Positions 11,293 to 21,092 are shown, numbered from the stretch's first letter. The stretch: 64,000 nt of DNA from Sphingomonas phyllosphaerae (GCA_036946405.1 JAQIJC010000001.1:2239001-2303000); one strand, 5' to 3'. Notes: generated from the letters alone by a model not told the origin. A program made the numbers and translations.

Positions 11293-11649
11293 ATGACCAA
11301 GAAAAAGCAGCAATCGCGCGCCGTGAAGGCGCAGGAAGCCCGGCGGACGCGGGCGATCGTCGCGGCGAGCGCGGTCGGCGCGGTGATCGCGGGCGTGGGG
11401 GCGGCGTTCGGCATGGGATGGCTCGACCGCTTCCTGCCGACTGGCAACGCCGAGCATGACGCGCCCGATCTCGCCGCCGATGCGCCGACGCCGGGCTCGA
11501 CGCGCGCGCCCGAGGCCTTCCGCCCCGATCCGACCGCGCCGGTCCCGGCGTCGGAGCGCGACGGGCTGCGGCCGGCGACCGGGCCGGCGCCGACGCTGGC
11601 GGCGACGCGCGGCGAGATGGCGAACCAGACGGGCTCGTCGAACGGGTGA
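11293..11649 (+). CDS. Hypothetical single-pass membrane protein
   Basis: A 118-residue protein starting MTKKKQQSRAVKAQEARRTR, a very basic cytoplasmic head. A hydrophobic segment (about residues 22-44, IVAASAVGAVIAGVGAAFGM) and a proline- and alanine-rich disordered tail follow. A GTG at 11284 is an alternative start. No family was recognised. The charge pattern predicts the head inside and the tail in the periplasm. It is isolated, with a repeat after it. Confidence 0.55.
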   Translation: MTKKKQQSRAVKAQEARRTRAIVAASAVGAVIAGVGAAFGMGWLDRFLPTGNAEHDAPDLAADAPTPGSTRAPEAFRPDPTAPVPASERDGLRPATGPAPTLAATRGEMANQTGSSNG

Positions 11650-11660
11650 GTTTTCGCTGA

Positions 11661-11745
11661 TCGTCCTCCCGGGCTTGAGCCGGGATCCCGCTTCAACCTT
11701 GGCAGAAGGAAGTAGCGGGGCCCCGGATCAAGTCCGGGGCGACGG
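11661..11745. repeat. Dispersed palindromic repeat, family A
   Basis: Arms TCGTCCTCCCGGGCTTGAGC and CCCCGGATCAAGTCCGGGGC (then GACG) are inverted with a few mismatches. The element fills the gap between convergent genes and ends three bases before the next stop codon. Confidence 0.75.
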
Positions 11746-11747
11746 TT

Positions 11748-12419
11748 CTATCGGAACCACTGCATCACGGATGCCGAGAAGGGCGTCCACCAGCCGATCT
11801 GCACTCCGGCATCCGCAAGGCGATTACCTGTCCACGCATTGCAGGTCCTGATCGCGTCATAGCGGCCCGACGCGGGATAGAAGGCGTCGTAGCCGGCGTA
11901 GCCGCGGATTGCTTTACCGTCCGCGCGACTGGCGCGGATCGCGGCAGCGAGGCGGCGGTATTCGTCGGGGCGGAGGACGATCGCTCGCACATCCCCGGTG
12001 ACGTGCGGACGGGGGATGTGTTCGACGTGGAGTAGCGTTTCATCGCTGCCGAAGGCCGCGTGCAGCACGATTGCGGGACGCACATCCGCCCAGGTCGGGG
12101 TGCCGAGGAAGAAGTTCCGCTCGCCCCAGCCGACCGCGACATGGTCGTTCGCGGCGTAGCGCGACTCGGGCAGATCACCGGCCGGAAAGTCGCCGCGCCA
12201 GTCGACCCCGGCGGCGACCTTGGGCATGACGATGCCGGTATGGACGCCATTGTCCTCGATCCAGATCGTCACGCCGCCGGTGGTTGGCGCGCGCCAATCG
12301 CGATTGCGCGGGATCGTCGAGAGCGCGGTGCCGGCGAGCAGATAGACGAAGGCGACGACCGCGAGCACGCCGAGGGCGCGCGCCGCGATCGTCGCGATGC
12401 GCCTCAACGTGCGCGGCAC
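11748..12419 (-). CDS. DUF2459 (TIGR02117) family protein
   Basis: A 223-residue protein. One N-terminal transmembrane segment (about residues 14-35) precedes a domain with WIEDNGVHTGIVMP, VAVGWGERNFF and ADVRPAIVLHAAF. These match DUF2459/TIGR02117, a family of unknown activity. The His in VHTGIV and the Cys in RTCNAWTG are candidate functional residues. It starts 4 bases after the prmA stop codon, so it is the last gene of a three-gene SDR-prmA-DUF2459 operon. Confidence 0.8.
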   Translation of the reverse strand: MPRTLRRIATIAARALGVLAVVAFVYLLAGTALSTIPRNRDWRAPTTGGVTIWIEDNGVHTGIVMPKVAAGVDWRGDFPAGDLPESRYAANDHVAVGWGERNFFLGTPTWADVRPAIVLHAAFGSDETLLHVEHIPRPHVTGDVRAIVLRPDEYRRLAAAIRASRADGKAIRGYAGYDAFYPASGRYDAIRTCNAWTGNRLADAGVQIGWWTPFSASVMQWFR

Positions 12420-12423
12420 CGCG

Positions 12424-13368
12424 TCACAGGTCGAGCGCCCAGCCGTCGCGGCCTTTGGGGTCGATCGGGCGGGTCGGGACGTAGCGCTCGGCGGCGGCGG
12501 TGAGCCGCAGGATCGACCAATCGCCGCGGCGATCGACCGCCTCGACCGTGCAGCCGCAGGCGGTGAAGGCGCGCTCGACCTCGGCGCGCTGCGTCTCCAG
12601 CAGGCCGGCGAGCACGATCGCGGCGTGCGGCGCGGCGATCGACGCGACTTCGGGCGCCATCGAGATTAGCGGGCCGGCGAGGATGTTGGCGATCAGCAGG
12701 TCGTAGGGCGCGCGTGCGGCGATCGCCTCCGATAGCGCGCCATCGGCGACGACCAGCTCGATGCCGTCGACCTTATTGGCGGCCATGTTCTCGCGGGTGA
12801 CGTCGATCGCGGCGGGGTCGATATCGGTAGCGGTGATCGTAGCGGCGGGCCAGAGATGCGCGGCGGCGAAGGCGAGCAGCCCGGTGCCGGTGCCCAGATC
12901 GATCGCGTTGGTGACGGGGCGGTCGGCAAGGCCGTCGAGCATCGCGAGACAGCCCGAGGTGGTGGCGTGGTGCCCGGTGCCGAACGCCTGCCCGGCGTCG
13001 ATGAGGAAGGCACGGCCTCCCACCGGCGGGTCCACCGGATGCGCGCTGGTGTGGACGACGAAGCGGCCTTCGCGGATCGGTTCGAGCCCGGCCTGGCTCA
13101 TCGTCACCCAATCCTGCGCGGTCAGCGGCGTGACGGTCGGCGCGGTGCCGGCGGCGCTGGGGACGAGCGCGGTGAGCGCGGCGAGCATTGCGGCATCGGG
13201 CTCATGCTCGCAATAAGCGTCGAGCCGCCAGTGCTCGCGATCGTCCTCGACCTCCTCGGTGGTCATCAGCACCGCGTCGATCGCGAGATCGTCGGCGGCG
13301 TCGATCGCTTCGGCCTCGGCGCGGGTGCAGGGCAGGGTGACGCGCCAGCTGTCGATGTCAGCGGACAT
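12424..13368 (-). CDS. prmA: Ribosomal protein L11 methyltransferase
   Basis: A 314-residue SAM-dependent enzyme that methylates L11. The SAM loop is IDLGTGTGLLAFAAA, followed by ATDIDPAAIDVTRENMAAN and the motif post LLIANILAGPL that resembles the NPPY-type substrate loop of PrmA. An N-terminal L11-recognition domain of about 130 residues is present, including GQAFGTGHHATT before the catalytic core. The start overlaps the upstream SDR gene by 11 bases. Confidence 0.92.
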   Translation of the reverse strand: MSADIDSWRVTLPCTRAEAEAIDAADDLAIDAVLMTTEEVEDDREHWRLDAYCEHEPDAAMLAALTALVPSAAGTAPTVTPLTAQDWVTMSQAGLEPIREGRFVVHTSAHPVDPPVGGRAFLIDAGQAFGTGHHATTSGCLAMLDGLADRPVTNAIDLGTGTGLLAFAAAHLWPAATITATDIDPAAIDVTRENMAANKVDGIELVVADGALSEAIAARAPYDLLIANILAGPLISMAPEVASIAAPHAAIVLAGLLETQRAEVERAFTACGCTVEAVDRRGDWSILRLTAAAERYVPTRPIDPKGRDGWALDL

Positions 13369-14056
13369 AGCTGGCGCCGTTGATGTCGAGGACCGCGCCG
13401 GTCATCGAGGGCGGGGCGTCAATCGCGCAGAAGCGCGCGAGCGTCGCGACCTCTTCCGGCTGCGCGACGCGGCCGAGCGGGATGTCGGCGAGCAATTTGT
13501 CGCCGCCGCGGCTGGCGAGATAGTCGTCCGCCATGCCGGTCATCGTGAAGCCCGGACAGATCGCGAAGGCGAGGATGTTGTCGCGGGCATAGCCGCGCGC
13601 GATCGTCTTGGTCATCGCGACCAGCCCGGCCTTGGCTGCGGCGTAATGCCAGTGCGCCGGGGAGTCGCCGCGATAGGCGGCGCGGCTGGCGACATTGACC
13701 AGCCGCCCGCCGCCATTGCCCTGCCAGTGGCGGACGGCGTGGCGCGAAAGCTGCGCGGCGGCGGTGAGGTTGATGCGCTGCGTCCGCTCCCAGCCGGCCA
13801 GCCACTCGGCATCATCGGCGTCGAGCGGGTTGGCCTCGAACACGCCGGCATTGTTGATGAGCACGTCGATGCGCCCGTCGAGCCGCTCAAGCGCCTCGGC
13901 CCAGAGCGCGTCGGGGGCGGCGGGATCGGCGAAATCGGCGGCGATGCCACTGCTGGTGCCCTGTCCGGCGACCACCACGTCGGGGATCGTCGCCAGCGTC
14001 TCGGCGATCGCGGCACCAATGCCGCGGCTGGCGCCGGTAATGAGGATGTTGGTCAT
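13358..14056 (-). CDS. Short-chain dehydrogenase/reductase (FabG-like)
   Basis: A 232-residue classical SDR. TGASRGIG at 7-14 binds the nucleotide, NNAG is at 68-71, and the catalytic residues are Ser124 (NVAS), Tyr138 and Lys142 (HYAAAK). ICPGFTMTGM follows. The substrate cannot be read from sequence. FabG-type 3-oxoacyl reductases are the nearest described group, but a role in another pathway is as likely. It heads the operon with prmA, overlapping it by 11 bases. Confidence 0.85.
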   Translation of the reverse strand: MTNILITGASRGIGAAIAETLATIPDVVVAGQGTSSGIAADFADPAAPDALWAEALERLDGRIDVLINNAGVFEANPLDADDAEWLAGWERTQRINLTAAAQLSRHAVRHWQGNGGGRLVNVASRAAYRGDSPAHWHYAAAKAGLVAMTKTIARGYARDNILAFAICPGFTMTGMADDYLASRGGDKLLADIPLGRVAQPEEVATLARFCAIDAPPSMTGAVLDINGASYVR

Positions 14057-14084
14057 GGCGCCGTCTGTAACGACGCCGCGGCGA

Positions 14085-15296
14085 TCAGGCTACGTTGGCG
14101 AAGCCGTCCGCCTCGGCGCGCAACGTCTCGAAACGCTGTGCGATCATCTCGAACGACTGGCTGAGCGATTCGACCTCGCCCGCTACGGTCTGCGTCCCCT
14201 CCTGGATCGCGGCGATCGTGTGCGACATCGAGTCGGCGGTCAGCGCGGTCTGGTCGACCGCGGCGGTGATCGCGGTGACGGTGCGCGCCTGTTCGAACAT
14301 CGAATCGTTGATCTGCGCGGCGGCACCACGCAGTTGTTCGATGCTGGTCTGGATCGAGGCGGACTTTTCGACCGTCACGCGGGTGGCGGCCTGGATCGCG
14401 GCGATCTTGGCGGCGATGTCGTCGGTGGCGCGCGCGGTCTGGTTCGCGAGGCTCTTCACCTCCTGCGCGACGACGGCGAAGCCGCGGCCGGCGTCACCGG
14501 CGCGCGCCGCCTCGATCGTGGCGTTGAGCGCGAGCAGATTGGTCTGGCCGGCGATGTCGCGGATCAGCCCCAGGATCGACTCGATCGACTTGGCGTGCTC
14601 GTCGAGCGCGGCGGAGGCGGCGACCGCCCCCTCTGCCTGATCGGTCGCGGCGGTGAGCGTCTGGGTCGCGACCTGCATGTCGCGCTGGACGCTGCCGATC
14701 GCGTTGATGAGGCCCGCGGCGGTCGAGGCGGCGTCACGCATCGCGAGCGCCGATTGTTCGGCGGCGACCGACACTTCACGCGTCTTGTCGATCATGCCGC
14801 TCGCCGCGCCGCCGGTCGAGCGGGCGCGGTCCCGCACCACCCGGCCGCGGGCGGCGATCGCGTCGATGCCGGTGCCGATCCGGGTGCGGAAGGCGGCGGC
14901 GTGCTCGGCGCGTTGCGCGCGGGCACGCGCGACGCCGATGATGCCGAGCTGCGTGGTCAGCAGGTCGGACTCCAGCATCGCCAGCCGCAACAGCGCATTG
15001 CCGAGCCGCAGCAGCCGCGGCGTGTCGTCACCGACCGCCGCCGCCACGATCTCGGTCGTGCGGCAATGCGCGGCCGACAGGCCGGAAAGCAGCGCGGTCA
15101 GCGGGATGCCGGCGGCCTGCGAATCGTTGACCTGCGCGACGACCATTTCCTGCCACGCGATGCTGAGCGGTTCGCGGTAGCGGAGCCGGGTATAGCCGAT
15201 CGCCGCCTCGACGCGGCTCTGGCGCCGGGCCGGGGACAGGTCGCGGACCGTGGCAGGGACGGTGGAGCGGGAGGCGAGATGATCCCAGAACGTCAC
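14085..15296 (-). CDS. Soluble methyl-accepting chemotaxis protein with reduced sensor domain
   Basis: A 403-residue protein with no transmembrane segment. Residues about 1-150 form a helical region that aligns with the second half of the globin-like sensor of the neighbour at 15457. The rest is a signalling coiled coil whose tip reads [20 protein letters not shown], then [22 protein letters not shown]. The start is GTG at 15296 with a GGAG site eight bases upstream. The tip is the same as in the neighbouring receptor, which indicates tandem duplication. It would signal to CheW/CheA from the cytoplasm; the ligand is unknown. Confidence 0.85.
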   Translation of the reverse strand: MTFWDHLASRSTVPATVRDLSPARRQSRVEAAIGYTRLRYREPLSIAWQEMVVAQVNDSQAAGIPLTALLSGLSAAHCRTTEIVAAAVGDDTPRLLRLGNALLRLAMLESDLLTTQLGIIGVARARAQRAEHAAAFRTRIGTGIDAIAARGRVVRDRARSTGGAASGMIDKTREVSVAAEQSALAMRDAASTAAGLINAIGSVQRDMQVATQTLTAATDQAEGAVAASAALDEHAKSIESILGLIRDIAGQTNLLALNATIEAARAGDAGRGFAVVAQEVKSLANQTARATDDIAAKIAAIQAATRVTVEKSASIQTSIEQLRGAAAQINDSMFEQARTVTAITAAVDQTALTADSMSHTIAAIQEGTQTVAGEVESLSQSFEMIAQRFETLRAEADGFANVA

Positions 15297-15308
15297 CGCG
15301 ATCTCCGC

Positions 15309-15434
15309 TCAGGCGTCGCGCTCGGCGAGGATCGTGGCGATCTCCGCGCAGTCCGCCAGCACGCGACCGTCGGGGTCGAAGTCGCGTGCACGCTCGGCGA
15401 GCGGGCGCAGGTCGTGGTGGACGAGCGAGTGCAT
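15309..15434 (-). CDS. Tiny ORF between two chemoreceptor genes
   Basis: A 41-residue frame starting MHSLVHHDLRPLAERARD and ending AEIATILAERDA. It fits the operon: it starts 22 bases after the upstream receptor stops and ends 12 bases before the next receptor starts. A longer frame to 15530 overlaps the upstream receptor and is less likely. No family was recognised. It could be a real small protein or a remnant left by the duplication of the receptors. Confidence 0.4.
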   Translation of the reverse strand: MHSLVHHDLRPLAERARDFDPDGRVLADCAEIATILAERDA

Positions 15435-15456
15435 CTTGGAGGCTTCCCCCGAAGCG

Positions 15457-16815
15457 TCAGGCGGCGACGCGAGTCGCGAAGTTCCCGGCGCGGGTGTCGA
15501 GGTCGCCGAGACGGCTGGCGAGCGATTCAAAGCCGGTGCCGAGCTGGTCGATCTCGCTGGCGACCGCCTCGGTATCGGTGCGGATCGTGGCGATGGTGTG
15601 CGACATCGAGTCGGCGGCCAGCGCGGTTTCGTCGACCGCGGCGGTGATCGCGGTGACCGTCTGCGCCTGCGACTCCATCGCGTGGCGGATGCGCGTCGCC
15701 GAATCCTGCACCTCGGCGACGGTATTGCGGATCGAGGCGGAGGTGTCGACGGTGACGCGGGTGGCGGCCTGGATCGCGGCGATCTTGGCGGCGATATCGT
15801 CGGTGGCGCGCGCGGTCTGGTTGGCGAGGCTCTTCACCTCCTGCGCGACGACCGCGAAGCCGCGCCCGGCGTCGCCGGCGCGCGCCGCCTCGATCGTGGC
15901 GTTGAGCGCGAGCAGGTTGGTCTGGCCGGCGATGTCGCGGATCAGCCCGAGGATCGACTCGATCGACTTGGCATGGTCGCTCAGCGCGCCCGAAACGGTC
16001 ACCGCGTCGCCGGCCTGCGAGGCGGCACGGGTGGCGATGTCGGCGGCGACCTCGACCTCGGCGCGCGCATCCTCGATCGCGCGGATGAGCCCGGCGGCGG
16101 TGGAGGCGGCGTCGCGCATCGCGACCGCGGATTGTTCGGCGGCGGCGGCGACTTCGCTGGTTTTTCCGAGCATCCCGCGCGCCGACGAGGAGGCGACCGA
16201 CGCCTGCGAGCGCAGGCTGTGCCCCTCGTGCGTGGTCGCCTCGACCGTCACCGCGATCTCGTTGCGGAAATCGGCGGCGAGCTTGTCGCGTGCGCCCTGC
16301 GCGCTGTGCGTCGAATAAATCGAATAGATCGCGACGGTGAGTTCACCCTCGAGCGCCGACAGCCGCATCAGCGTGTCGATCAGCATCGGCAGGCGGGCAT
16401 CGTCCCGTGGCACCGCCGCCATCAAGACGCCGAGCGCCGCACGGTCGCTGGCGCTGATCATCGCCAGCAGCGCCATCGGCGAGACACCCGCGGCGTAGGC
16501 GGAGGCGACCGACCGCTCGATCGATTCGACCCACGCGCGCTCGCGGGTCCGCAGGAAGCGGTTTTCGAGGAACGCGACCCCGAGCTCGATCATCCGCTCG
16601 TTCTCATAGGAGGCATGGTTGGCCGTGGTGCCGAAGCACCGCTTCCAATGCGACCAGTAAGCGTCCGCGATGGTGCGCGCCTGCGGGCGCAGCGTCTCCC
16701 ATGCGTCACGCGCGGCGCGCGTGAGCTCGCCGTCCAGATCGAACACGTCGAAACGTGCATTGAGGTCCAGCGCGGCGGCGACGGATCCGATCGGCGGCAA
16801 ATCGTTGGGCAACAT
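15457..16815 (-). CDS. Soluble methyl-accepting chemotaxis protein with degenerate globin-like sensor
   Basis: A 452-residue cytoplasmic receptor. Residues 20-60 ([20 protein letters not shown] and onward to AYWSHWKR) resemble the first helices of globin-coupled sensors. Where such sensors carry the heme-binding His before an IGL.P motif, this protein has [11 protein letters not shown], with no His. The C-terminal half has the standard tip ([20 protein letters not shown]). It is probably co-transcribed with the tiny ORF and the receptor at 14085. It may sense something other than oxygen, or be a constitutive signal partner. Confidence 0.85.
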   Translation of the reverse strand: MLPNDLPPIGSVAAALDLNARFDVFDLDGELTRAARDAWETLRPQARTIADAYWSHWKRCFGTTANHASYENERMIELGVAFLENRFLRTRERAWVESIERSVASAYAAGVSPMALLAMISASDRAALGVLMAAVPRDDARLPMLIDTLMRLSALEGELTVAIYSIYSTHSAQGARDKLAADFRNEIAVTVEATTHEGHSLRSQASVASSSARGMLGKTSEVAAAAEQSAVAMRDAASTAAGLIRAIEDARAEVEVAADIATRAASQAGDAVTVSGALSDHAKSIESILGLIRDIAGQTNLLALNATIEAARAGDAGRGFAVVAQEVKSLANQTARATDDIAAKIAAIQAATRVTVDTSASIRNTVAEVQDSATRIRHAMESQAQTVTAITAAVDETALAADSMSHTIATIRTDTEAVASEIDQLGTGFESLASRLGDLDTRAGNFATRVAA

Positions 16816-16995
16816 CTGCTCCGTACAGTAATGGGTTCCGGCACCGGACTAACAACGATCTGTTAACAGCGGGTTAGGGAGCGAGGCGGTCTTTGGTGGC
16901 CGCGCGCGGACCGCCAAGCTTGCATCGCGCCCGCTGCGGACGCATAGACCCCCGCAAACTCGCCAGCACCGGCCCATATTCAAGGAATTTCGCGC

Positions 16996-17421
16996 TTGGC
17001 CTCGAAACCCGCCCGCCCGCGCAGCCCGCACCTGTTCAGCGGTCCCATGCAATTGCACTATCGCTGGAGCCCGGCGATGACCGCGTCGATCCTGCACCGC
17101 GTTACCGGCGACGGGATGGCGACGGTCGGCACGCTGCTGCTGGTCTGGTGGCTGGCCGCGATCGCGGCGGGGCCGGCGGCGTACGGCGTGTTCCTCGACG
17201 TGTTCACCACCTCCACCGGGTCGCTGAACGTGCTGGGCTGGATCGTGGGCGTCGGGCTGACCTGGTCGCTGTTCCAGCATATGATGAGCGGCATCCGCCA
17301 TCTGGTGATGGACACCGGCGCCGCGTTCGAGCTGAAGGTGAACCAGCGGCTGGCGCTGCTGACCTTCGTCGCATCGACGCTGCTGACGGTCGCCTTCTGG
17401 CTCTATCTGGGGAACAAGTGA
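16996..17421 (+). CDS. sdhC: Succinate dehydrogenase cytochrome b556 subunit
   Basis: A 141-residue membrane anchor of complex II. It begins with RPRSPHLFSGPMQLHYRWSP, then SILHRVTGDGM, in which SxxHR lies at the ubiquinone/heme site. HMMSGIRHLVMD carries the heme b His. Three transmembrane helices can be seen. The start codon appears to be TTG at 16996; no ATG in frame gives the conserved N-terminus. Its TGA overlaps the sdhD ATG by one base. Confidence 0.93.
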   Translation: MASKPARPRSPHLFSGPMQLHYRWSPAMTASILHRVTGDGMATVGTLLLVWWLAAIAAGPAAYGVFLDVFTTSTGSLNVLGWIVGVGLTWSLFQHMMSGIRHLVMDTGAAFELKVNQRLALLTFVASTLLTVAFWLYLGNK

Positions 17422-17798
17422 TGGGTACCGAGATCGGCCGCGTCCGCGGGCTTGGCAGCGCCGGGCATGGCGCGCAGCATTGGTGGCACCAGAAGCTGAC
17501 CGCGGGCACCAACTTCCTGCTGATGGTCTGGCTGCTCGCGTCGATTGCGACGCTGCCATCCTATGATCATGCGACCGTGCGGCTGTGGCTGCATTCGGCG
17601 TGGGCCGCGATCCCGATGGCGTTGCTGATCGCGTCGGTCTTCTATCACTTCCGGCTCGGCCTGCAGGTGGTGATCGAGGATTATTCGCACAAGGAAAGCC
17701 GTTTCGTGCTGACCGTCCTCGTCAACGTTTTCACGCTGGCTACCGCCGGCACCGCCATCTTCTCGATCCTCAAGGTCGCTTTCGGAGCCGCCGCCTGA
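17421..17798 (+). CDS. sdhD: Succinate dehydrogenase membrane anchor subunit
   Basis: A 125-residue anchor with three hydrophobic helices. Recognisable are [18 protein letters not shown] at the N-terminus, and [15 protein letters not shown], where the His and Asp-Tyr contribute to heme and quinone sites. It overlaps sdhC by one base and sdhA by one base, so the three are translated from one message. The start at 17421 is fixed by this packing. Confidence 0.93.
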   Translation: MGTEIGRVRGLGSAGHGAQHWWHQKLTAGTNFLLMVWLLASIATLPSYDHATVRLWLHSAWAAIPMALLIASVFYHFRLGLQVVIEDYSHKESRFVLTVLVNVFTLATAGTAIFSILKVAFGAAA

Positions 17799-19603
17799 TG
17801 TCCGCCGACGCTTACAAGATCATCGACCACACCTATGACGCGGTCGTCGTCGGTGCGGGCGGCTCGGGCCTGCGCGCCACGATGGGCATCGCCGAGAGCG
17901 GGCTGAAGACCGCGTGCATCACCAAGGTGTTCCCGACCCGCAGCCACACCGTGGCGGCGCAGGGCGGGATCGCGGCGTCGCTGGGCAACAACACGCCGGA
18001 CCATTGGTCGTGGCACATGTTCGACACCGTCAAGGGTTCCGACTGGCTCGGCGACCAGGATGCGATCGAATATATGGTCCGCGAGGCACCCGCCGCGGTC
18101 TACGAGCTGGAGCACGCCGGCGTGCCGTTCAGCCGCAACGATAACGGCACCATCTACCAGCGGCCGTTCGGCGGCCACATGCAGAACATGGGCGAGGGCC
18201 CGCCGGTGCAGCGCACCTGTGCGGCCGCCGACCGCACCGGCCATGCGATGCTTCACGCGCTCTACCAGCAGAGCCTGAAGTATGACGCAGACTTCTACGT
18301 CGAATATTTCGCGCTCGACCTCATCATGGAAAACGGTGCGTGCCGCGGCGTGATCGCGCTGTGCATGGAAGACGGCTCGATCCACCGCTTCCGCGCGCAT
18401 TCGGTGGTGCTGGCGACTGGCGGTGGCGGGCGGGTCTACCAGTCGGCGACCTCGGCGCACACCTGCACCGGCGACGGCAACGGCATGGCGCTGCGCGCCG
18501 GCCTCGCGTTGCAGGACATGGAGTTCGTGCAGTTCCACCCGACCGGCATCTATGGCGCGGGCGTGCTCATCACCGAGGGCGCGCGCGGCGAGGGCGGGTA
18601 TCTCACCAACTCCGAGGGTGAGCGCTTCATGGAGCGCTACGCTCCGTCCGCCAAGGATCTGGCGAGCCGGGACGTCGTCGCGCGCTCGATGGCGATGGAG
18701 ATGCGCGAGGGCCGCGGCGTCGGCAAGGACAAGGACCACATCTACCTTCACCTCGACCATATCGATCCCAAGGTGCTGCACGAGCGGCTGCCGGGGATCA
18801 CCGAGACGGGGAAGATCTTCGCGGGCGTCGACCTGACGCGCCAGCCGCTGCCGGTGACGCCAACGGTACACTACAATATGGGCGGCATCCCCTGTAATTA
18901 TCACGGCGAGGTCGTGCGACTGAAGGACGGCGATCCGGACTCGGTGGTGCCGGGGCTGTTCGCGGTCGGCGAGGCGGCGTGCGTGTCGGTGCATGGCGCC
19001 AACCGGCTTGGTTCAAATTCGCTGATCGATCTGGTGGTGTTCGGCCGCGCGACGGGCTTGCGGCTCAAGGACACGCTCAAGCCGAACACGCCGCACAATC
19101 CGCTGCCGAAGGGCTCGGAAGAGATGGCGCTCGGCCGGCTCGACCATTTCCGCCACGCCAAGGGCGGCACGCCGACCGCCAAGCTGCGCGCCGAGATGCA
19201 GCGCACGATGCAGCGCCACTGCGCGGTGTTCCGTGACAGCGAGCTGCTGCGCGAGGGTGTCGGCAAGATCGAGACGATCTATCAGGGGATGAACGACGTC
19301 AGCGTCGCGGATCGCTCGCTGATCTGGAACACCGATCTGGTCGAGACGATGGAGCTGGACAATCTGATCGGTCAGGCGGTCGTGACGATGAAGAGCGCCG
19401 ACAATCGCAAGGAGAGCCGGGGTGCGCACATGCACGAGGACTTCCCCGAGCGCGACGACGCCAATTGGATGAAGCACACCATCACCACCTTCGATGGCTG
19501 GGGCGGCAAGGGCGGCGCGACGAACATCGAGTATCGCCCGGTGCACGATTACACGCTCACCGACGACGTCGAGTATATCAAGCCGAAGAAGCGCGTTTAT
19601 TAA
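17798..19603 (+). CDS. sdhA: Succinate dehydrogenase flavoprotein subunit
   Basis: A 601-residue FAD protein that oxidises succinate to fumarate in the TCA cycle. [15 protein letters not shown] is the FAD Rossmann motif, and [17 protein letters not shown] holds the His that is covalently linked to FAD. Active-site segments include [20 protein letters not shown] and [31 protein letters not shown] is near the C-terminal part. The length is normal. sdhB, which normally follows, is not found; a repeat and a ClpP-like gene come next. Confidence 0.98.
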   Translation: MSADAYKIIDHTYDAVVVGAGGSGLRATMGIAESGLKTACITKVFPTRSHTVAAQGGIAASLGNNTPDHWSWHMFDTVKGSDWLGDQDAIEYMVREAPAAVYELEHAGVPFSRNDNGTIYQRPFGGHMQNMGEGPPVQRTCAAADRTGHAMLHALYQQSLKYDADFYVEYFALDLIMENGACRGVIALCMEDGSIHRFRAHSVVLATGGGGRVYQSATSAHTCTGDGNGMALRAGLALQDMEFVQFHPTGIYGAGVLITEGARGEGGYLTNSEGERFMERYAPSAKDLASRDVVARSMAMEMREGRGVGKDKDHIYLHLDHIDPKVLHERLPGITETGKIFAGVDLTRQPLPVTPTVHYNMGGIPCNYHGEVVRLKDGDPDSVVPGLFAVGEAACVSVHGANRLGSNSLIDLVVFGRATGLRLKDTLKPNTPHNPLPKGSEEMALGRLDHFRHAKGGTPTAKLRAEMQRTMQRHCAVFRDSELLREGVGKIETIYQGMNDVSVADRSLIWNTDLVETMELDNLIGQAVVTMKSADNRKESRGAHMHEDFPERDDANWMKHTITTFDGWGGKGGATNIEYRPVHDYTLTDDVEYIKPKKRVY

Positions 19604-19636
19604 GGTCGGTTTCGTCGTCCCGGCGAGATCCTGACC

Positions 19637-19730
19637 GTCATGCCGGACTTGTTCCGGCATCCACCGATCCGCGAACGGCTAAGCCGTTGGTTTCGTGGAT
19701 CGGTGGACCCCGGATCACGTCCGGGATGAC
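19637..19730. repeat. Dispersed palindromic repeat, family A variant, within a 316-base gap
   Basis: Inverted arms GTCATGCCGGACTTGTTCCG and CCCCGGATCACGTCCGGGAT (then GAC) flank an inner pair (CCACCGATCCGCGAA and TTTCGTGGATCGGTGG). The gap 19604-19919 after sdhA contains this element. The remaining 190 bases presumably hold the promoter of the next gene; no gene was seen there. Confidence 0.75.
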
Positions 19731-19919
19731 GGAGTGTTCTGAATGATGTCCAGCCTCCCGCGGAGGTCCTGGTCAAGGCCGAAACCGACCGGTCGGGTTG
19801 GTTACTGCGCCTATCGTTGCTGAGAAAGAGCGTGTGCCGAATGTCACGCTCCACCTACCGCATCGCTGCGATGTAGGACAGCCGCGGAACTCGCGCCGGG
19901 CTCGTGGCTTGAGCGCGGC

Positions 19920-20492
19920 ATGACCGAGAACCACAACGCCGCCGCCTATCCGCTGCTTGCGGTGCCGCACATCCAGCTCCACGGCACCGTCGACGAGACG
20001 ATGTACGCCACCTTCAAGGACCAGCTTGCCGCCGCGCCGGGCGACGGGCCGATCGTCGTGTCGATCACCACGCTGGGCGGCGACCCGGAGATGGCGCGGG
20101 CGATGGGCGATACCATTCGGCTGCTGCGCGAATATACCGGACGCGAGGCGCTGTTCCTCGGCAAGGTCGCGGTCTATTCGGCCGGAGCGACGTTCATGTC
20201 GGCCTTTCCGGTCGACAAGAGGTTCCTGACGCGAAACTCGCGGATCATGATCCACGAACGGTTGATGAACTCGACCATCCAGCTCTCGGGGCCGCTCAAC
20301 ACGCTGGCGCCGGTGCTCCATGCCAAGCTCAACGAGATCGAGGATTCGATCCGCATCCAGGAAGAAGGCTTCGCCGATCTGGTGCGCGGCAGCAAGGTGT
20401 CGCTCGACGAGTTGAAGGAGCGCGCGCCGAACAACTGGTATATCGAGGCGGCCGAGGCGCGCGCGCTCGGGCTGGTGCTCGACATCATCTGA
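19920..20492 (+). CDS. ClpP/crotonase-fold serine peptidase-like protein
   Basis: A 190-residue protein of the ClpP superfamily. Ser87 in KVAVYSAGATFMSAF and His112 in SRIMIHERLM align with the ClpP nucleophile (GMAASMGA) and its His (MIHQP). The C-terminal EAAEARALGLVLDII matches the KEAxxxGLID pattern. It diverges from housekeeping ClpP, so assembly with ClpA or ClpX is unproven. It may be a stand-alone peptidase. It sits where sdhB would be expected after sdhA. Confidence 0.8.
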   Translation: MTENHNAAAYPLLAVPHIQLHGTVDETMYATFKDQLAAAPGDGPIVVSITTLGGDPEMARAMGDTIRLLREYTGREALFLGKVAVYSAGATFMSAFPVDKRFLTRNSRIMIHERLMNSTIQLSGPLNTLAPVLHAKLNEIEDSIRIQEEGFADLVRGSKVSLDELKERAPNNWYIEAAEARALGLVLDII

Positions 20493-20495
20493 CGG

Positions 20496-21092
20496 TCACG
20501 CGAAGGCCGGGGCGCGGCGGAGGTGCTGATAGGCGGCGATGACCTTGCCGAGTGCCGCCTCGTGGCTCCGGTCGCCGCCGTTGCGGTCGGGGTGATAGCG
20601 GCGGACGAGTTCGGAATAGCGCTTGCGCAGCGCGCTGCGATCGGCATCCGACGACAATCCGAGCGCTTCCAGACTGCGGCGATCCTCCTGCGACAGCGGT
20701 CGACCGTCCGTGCGCGGCGCGGTGCGCGCATATCTGGCGCCGATCGCGTCGAGCGGGTCGGTGAAATCGGCCCAGCGTGGGCCCTGATCGCCCATCCGCG
20801 TCCGCGAGAAGGCGCGCGTCTCGCCCTCCCAGCCGGCCATCGGGCGTTGCGCCTGGTGGATCTCGTCGGCGGTCATGCCGTCGAAGTAATTGTAGCCGGC
20901 GTTGAACGCGCGGACGTGGTCGAGGCAGAACCAGCGGAAGCGCGGCGGGCCGTCGTGCGCGCCGGCGCCCTCCAGCGGCGGCGCGCGGAACTCGCCGGGC
21001 TCGGCACAGCCGGGATGCGCGCAGGGTTTGTCCGAGTCCGCCACCCGGCCATGGAAACGCGTATGGGGTCGATCGTTCTGGGGCTTCACCAC
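20496..21092 (-). CDS. DnaJ-domain protein
   Basis: A 198-residue protein with a C-terminal J domain. ALGLSSDADRSALRKRYSEL is followed by VRRYHPDRNGGD, which contains the HPD motif that stimulates DnaK ATPase. The N-terminal half has CAHPGCAEPGEFRAP and WFCLDHVRAFNAGYNYFDGM, with four Cys plus His that could bind zinc. It lacks the G/F and central zinc domains of true DnaJ, so it is a specialised co-chaperone. It is convergent with the ClpP-like gene and divergent from bolA. Confidence 0.88.
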   Translation of the reverse strand: MVKPQNDRPHTRFHGRVADSDKPCAHPGCAEPGEFRAPPLEGAGAHDGPPRFRWFCLDHVRAFNAGYNYFDGMTADEIHQAQRPMAGWEGETRAFSRTRMGDQGPRWADFTDPLDAIGARYARTAPRTDGRPLSQEDRRSLEALGLSSDADRSALRKRYSELVRRYHPDRNGGDRSHEAALGKVIAAYQHLRRAPAFA

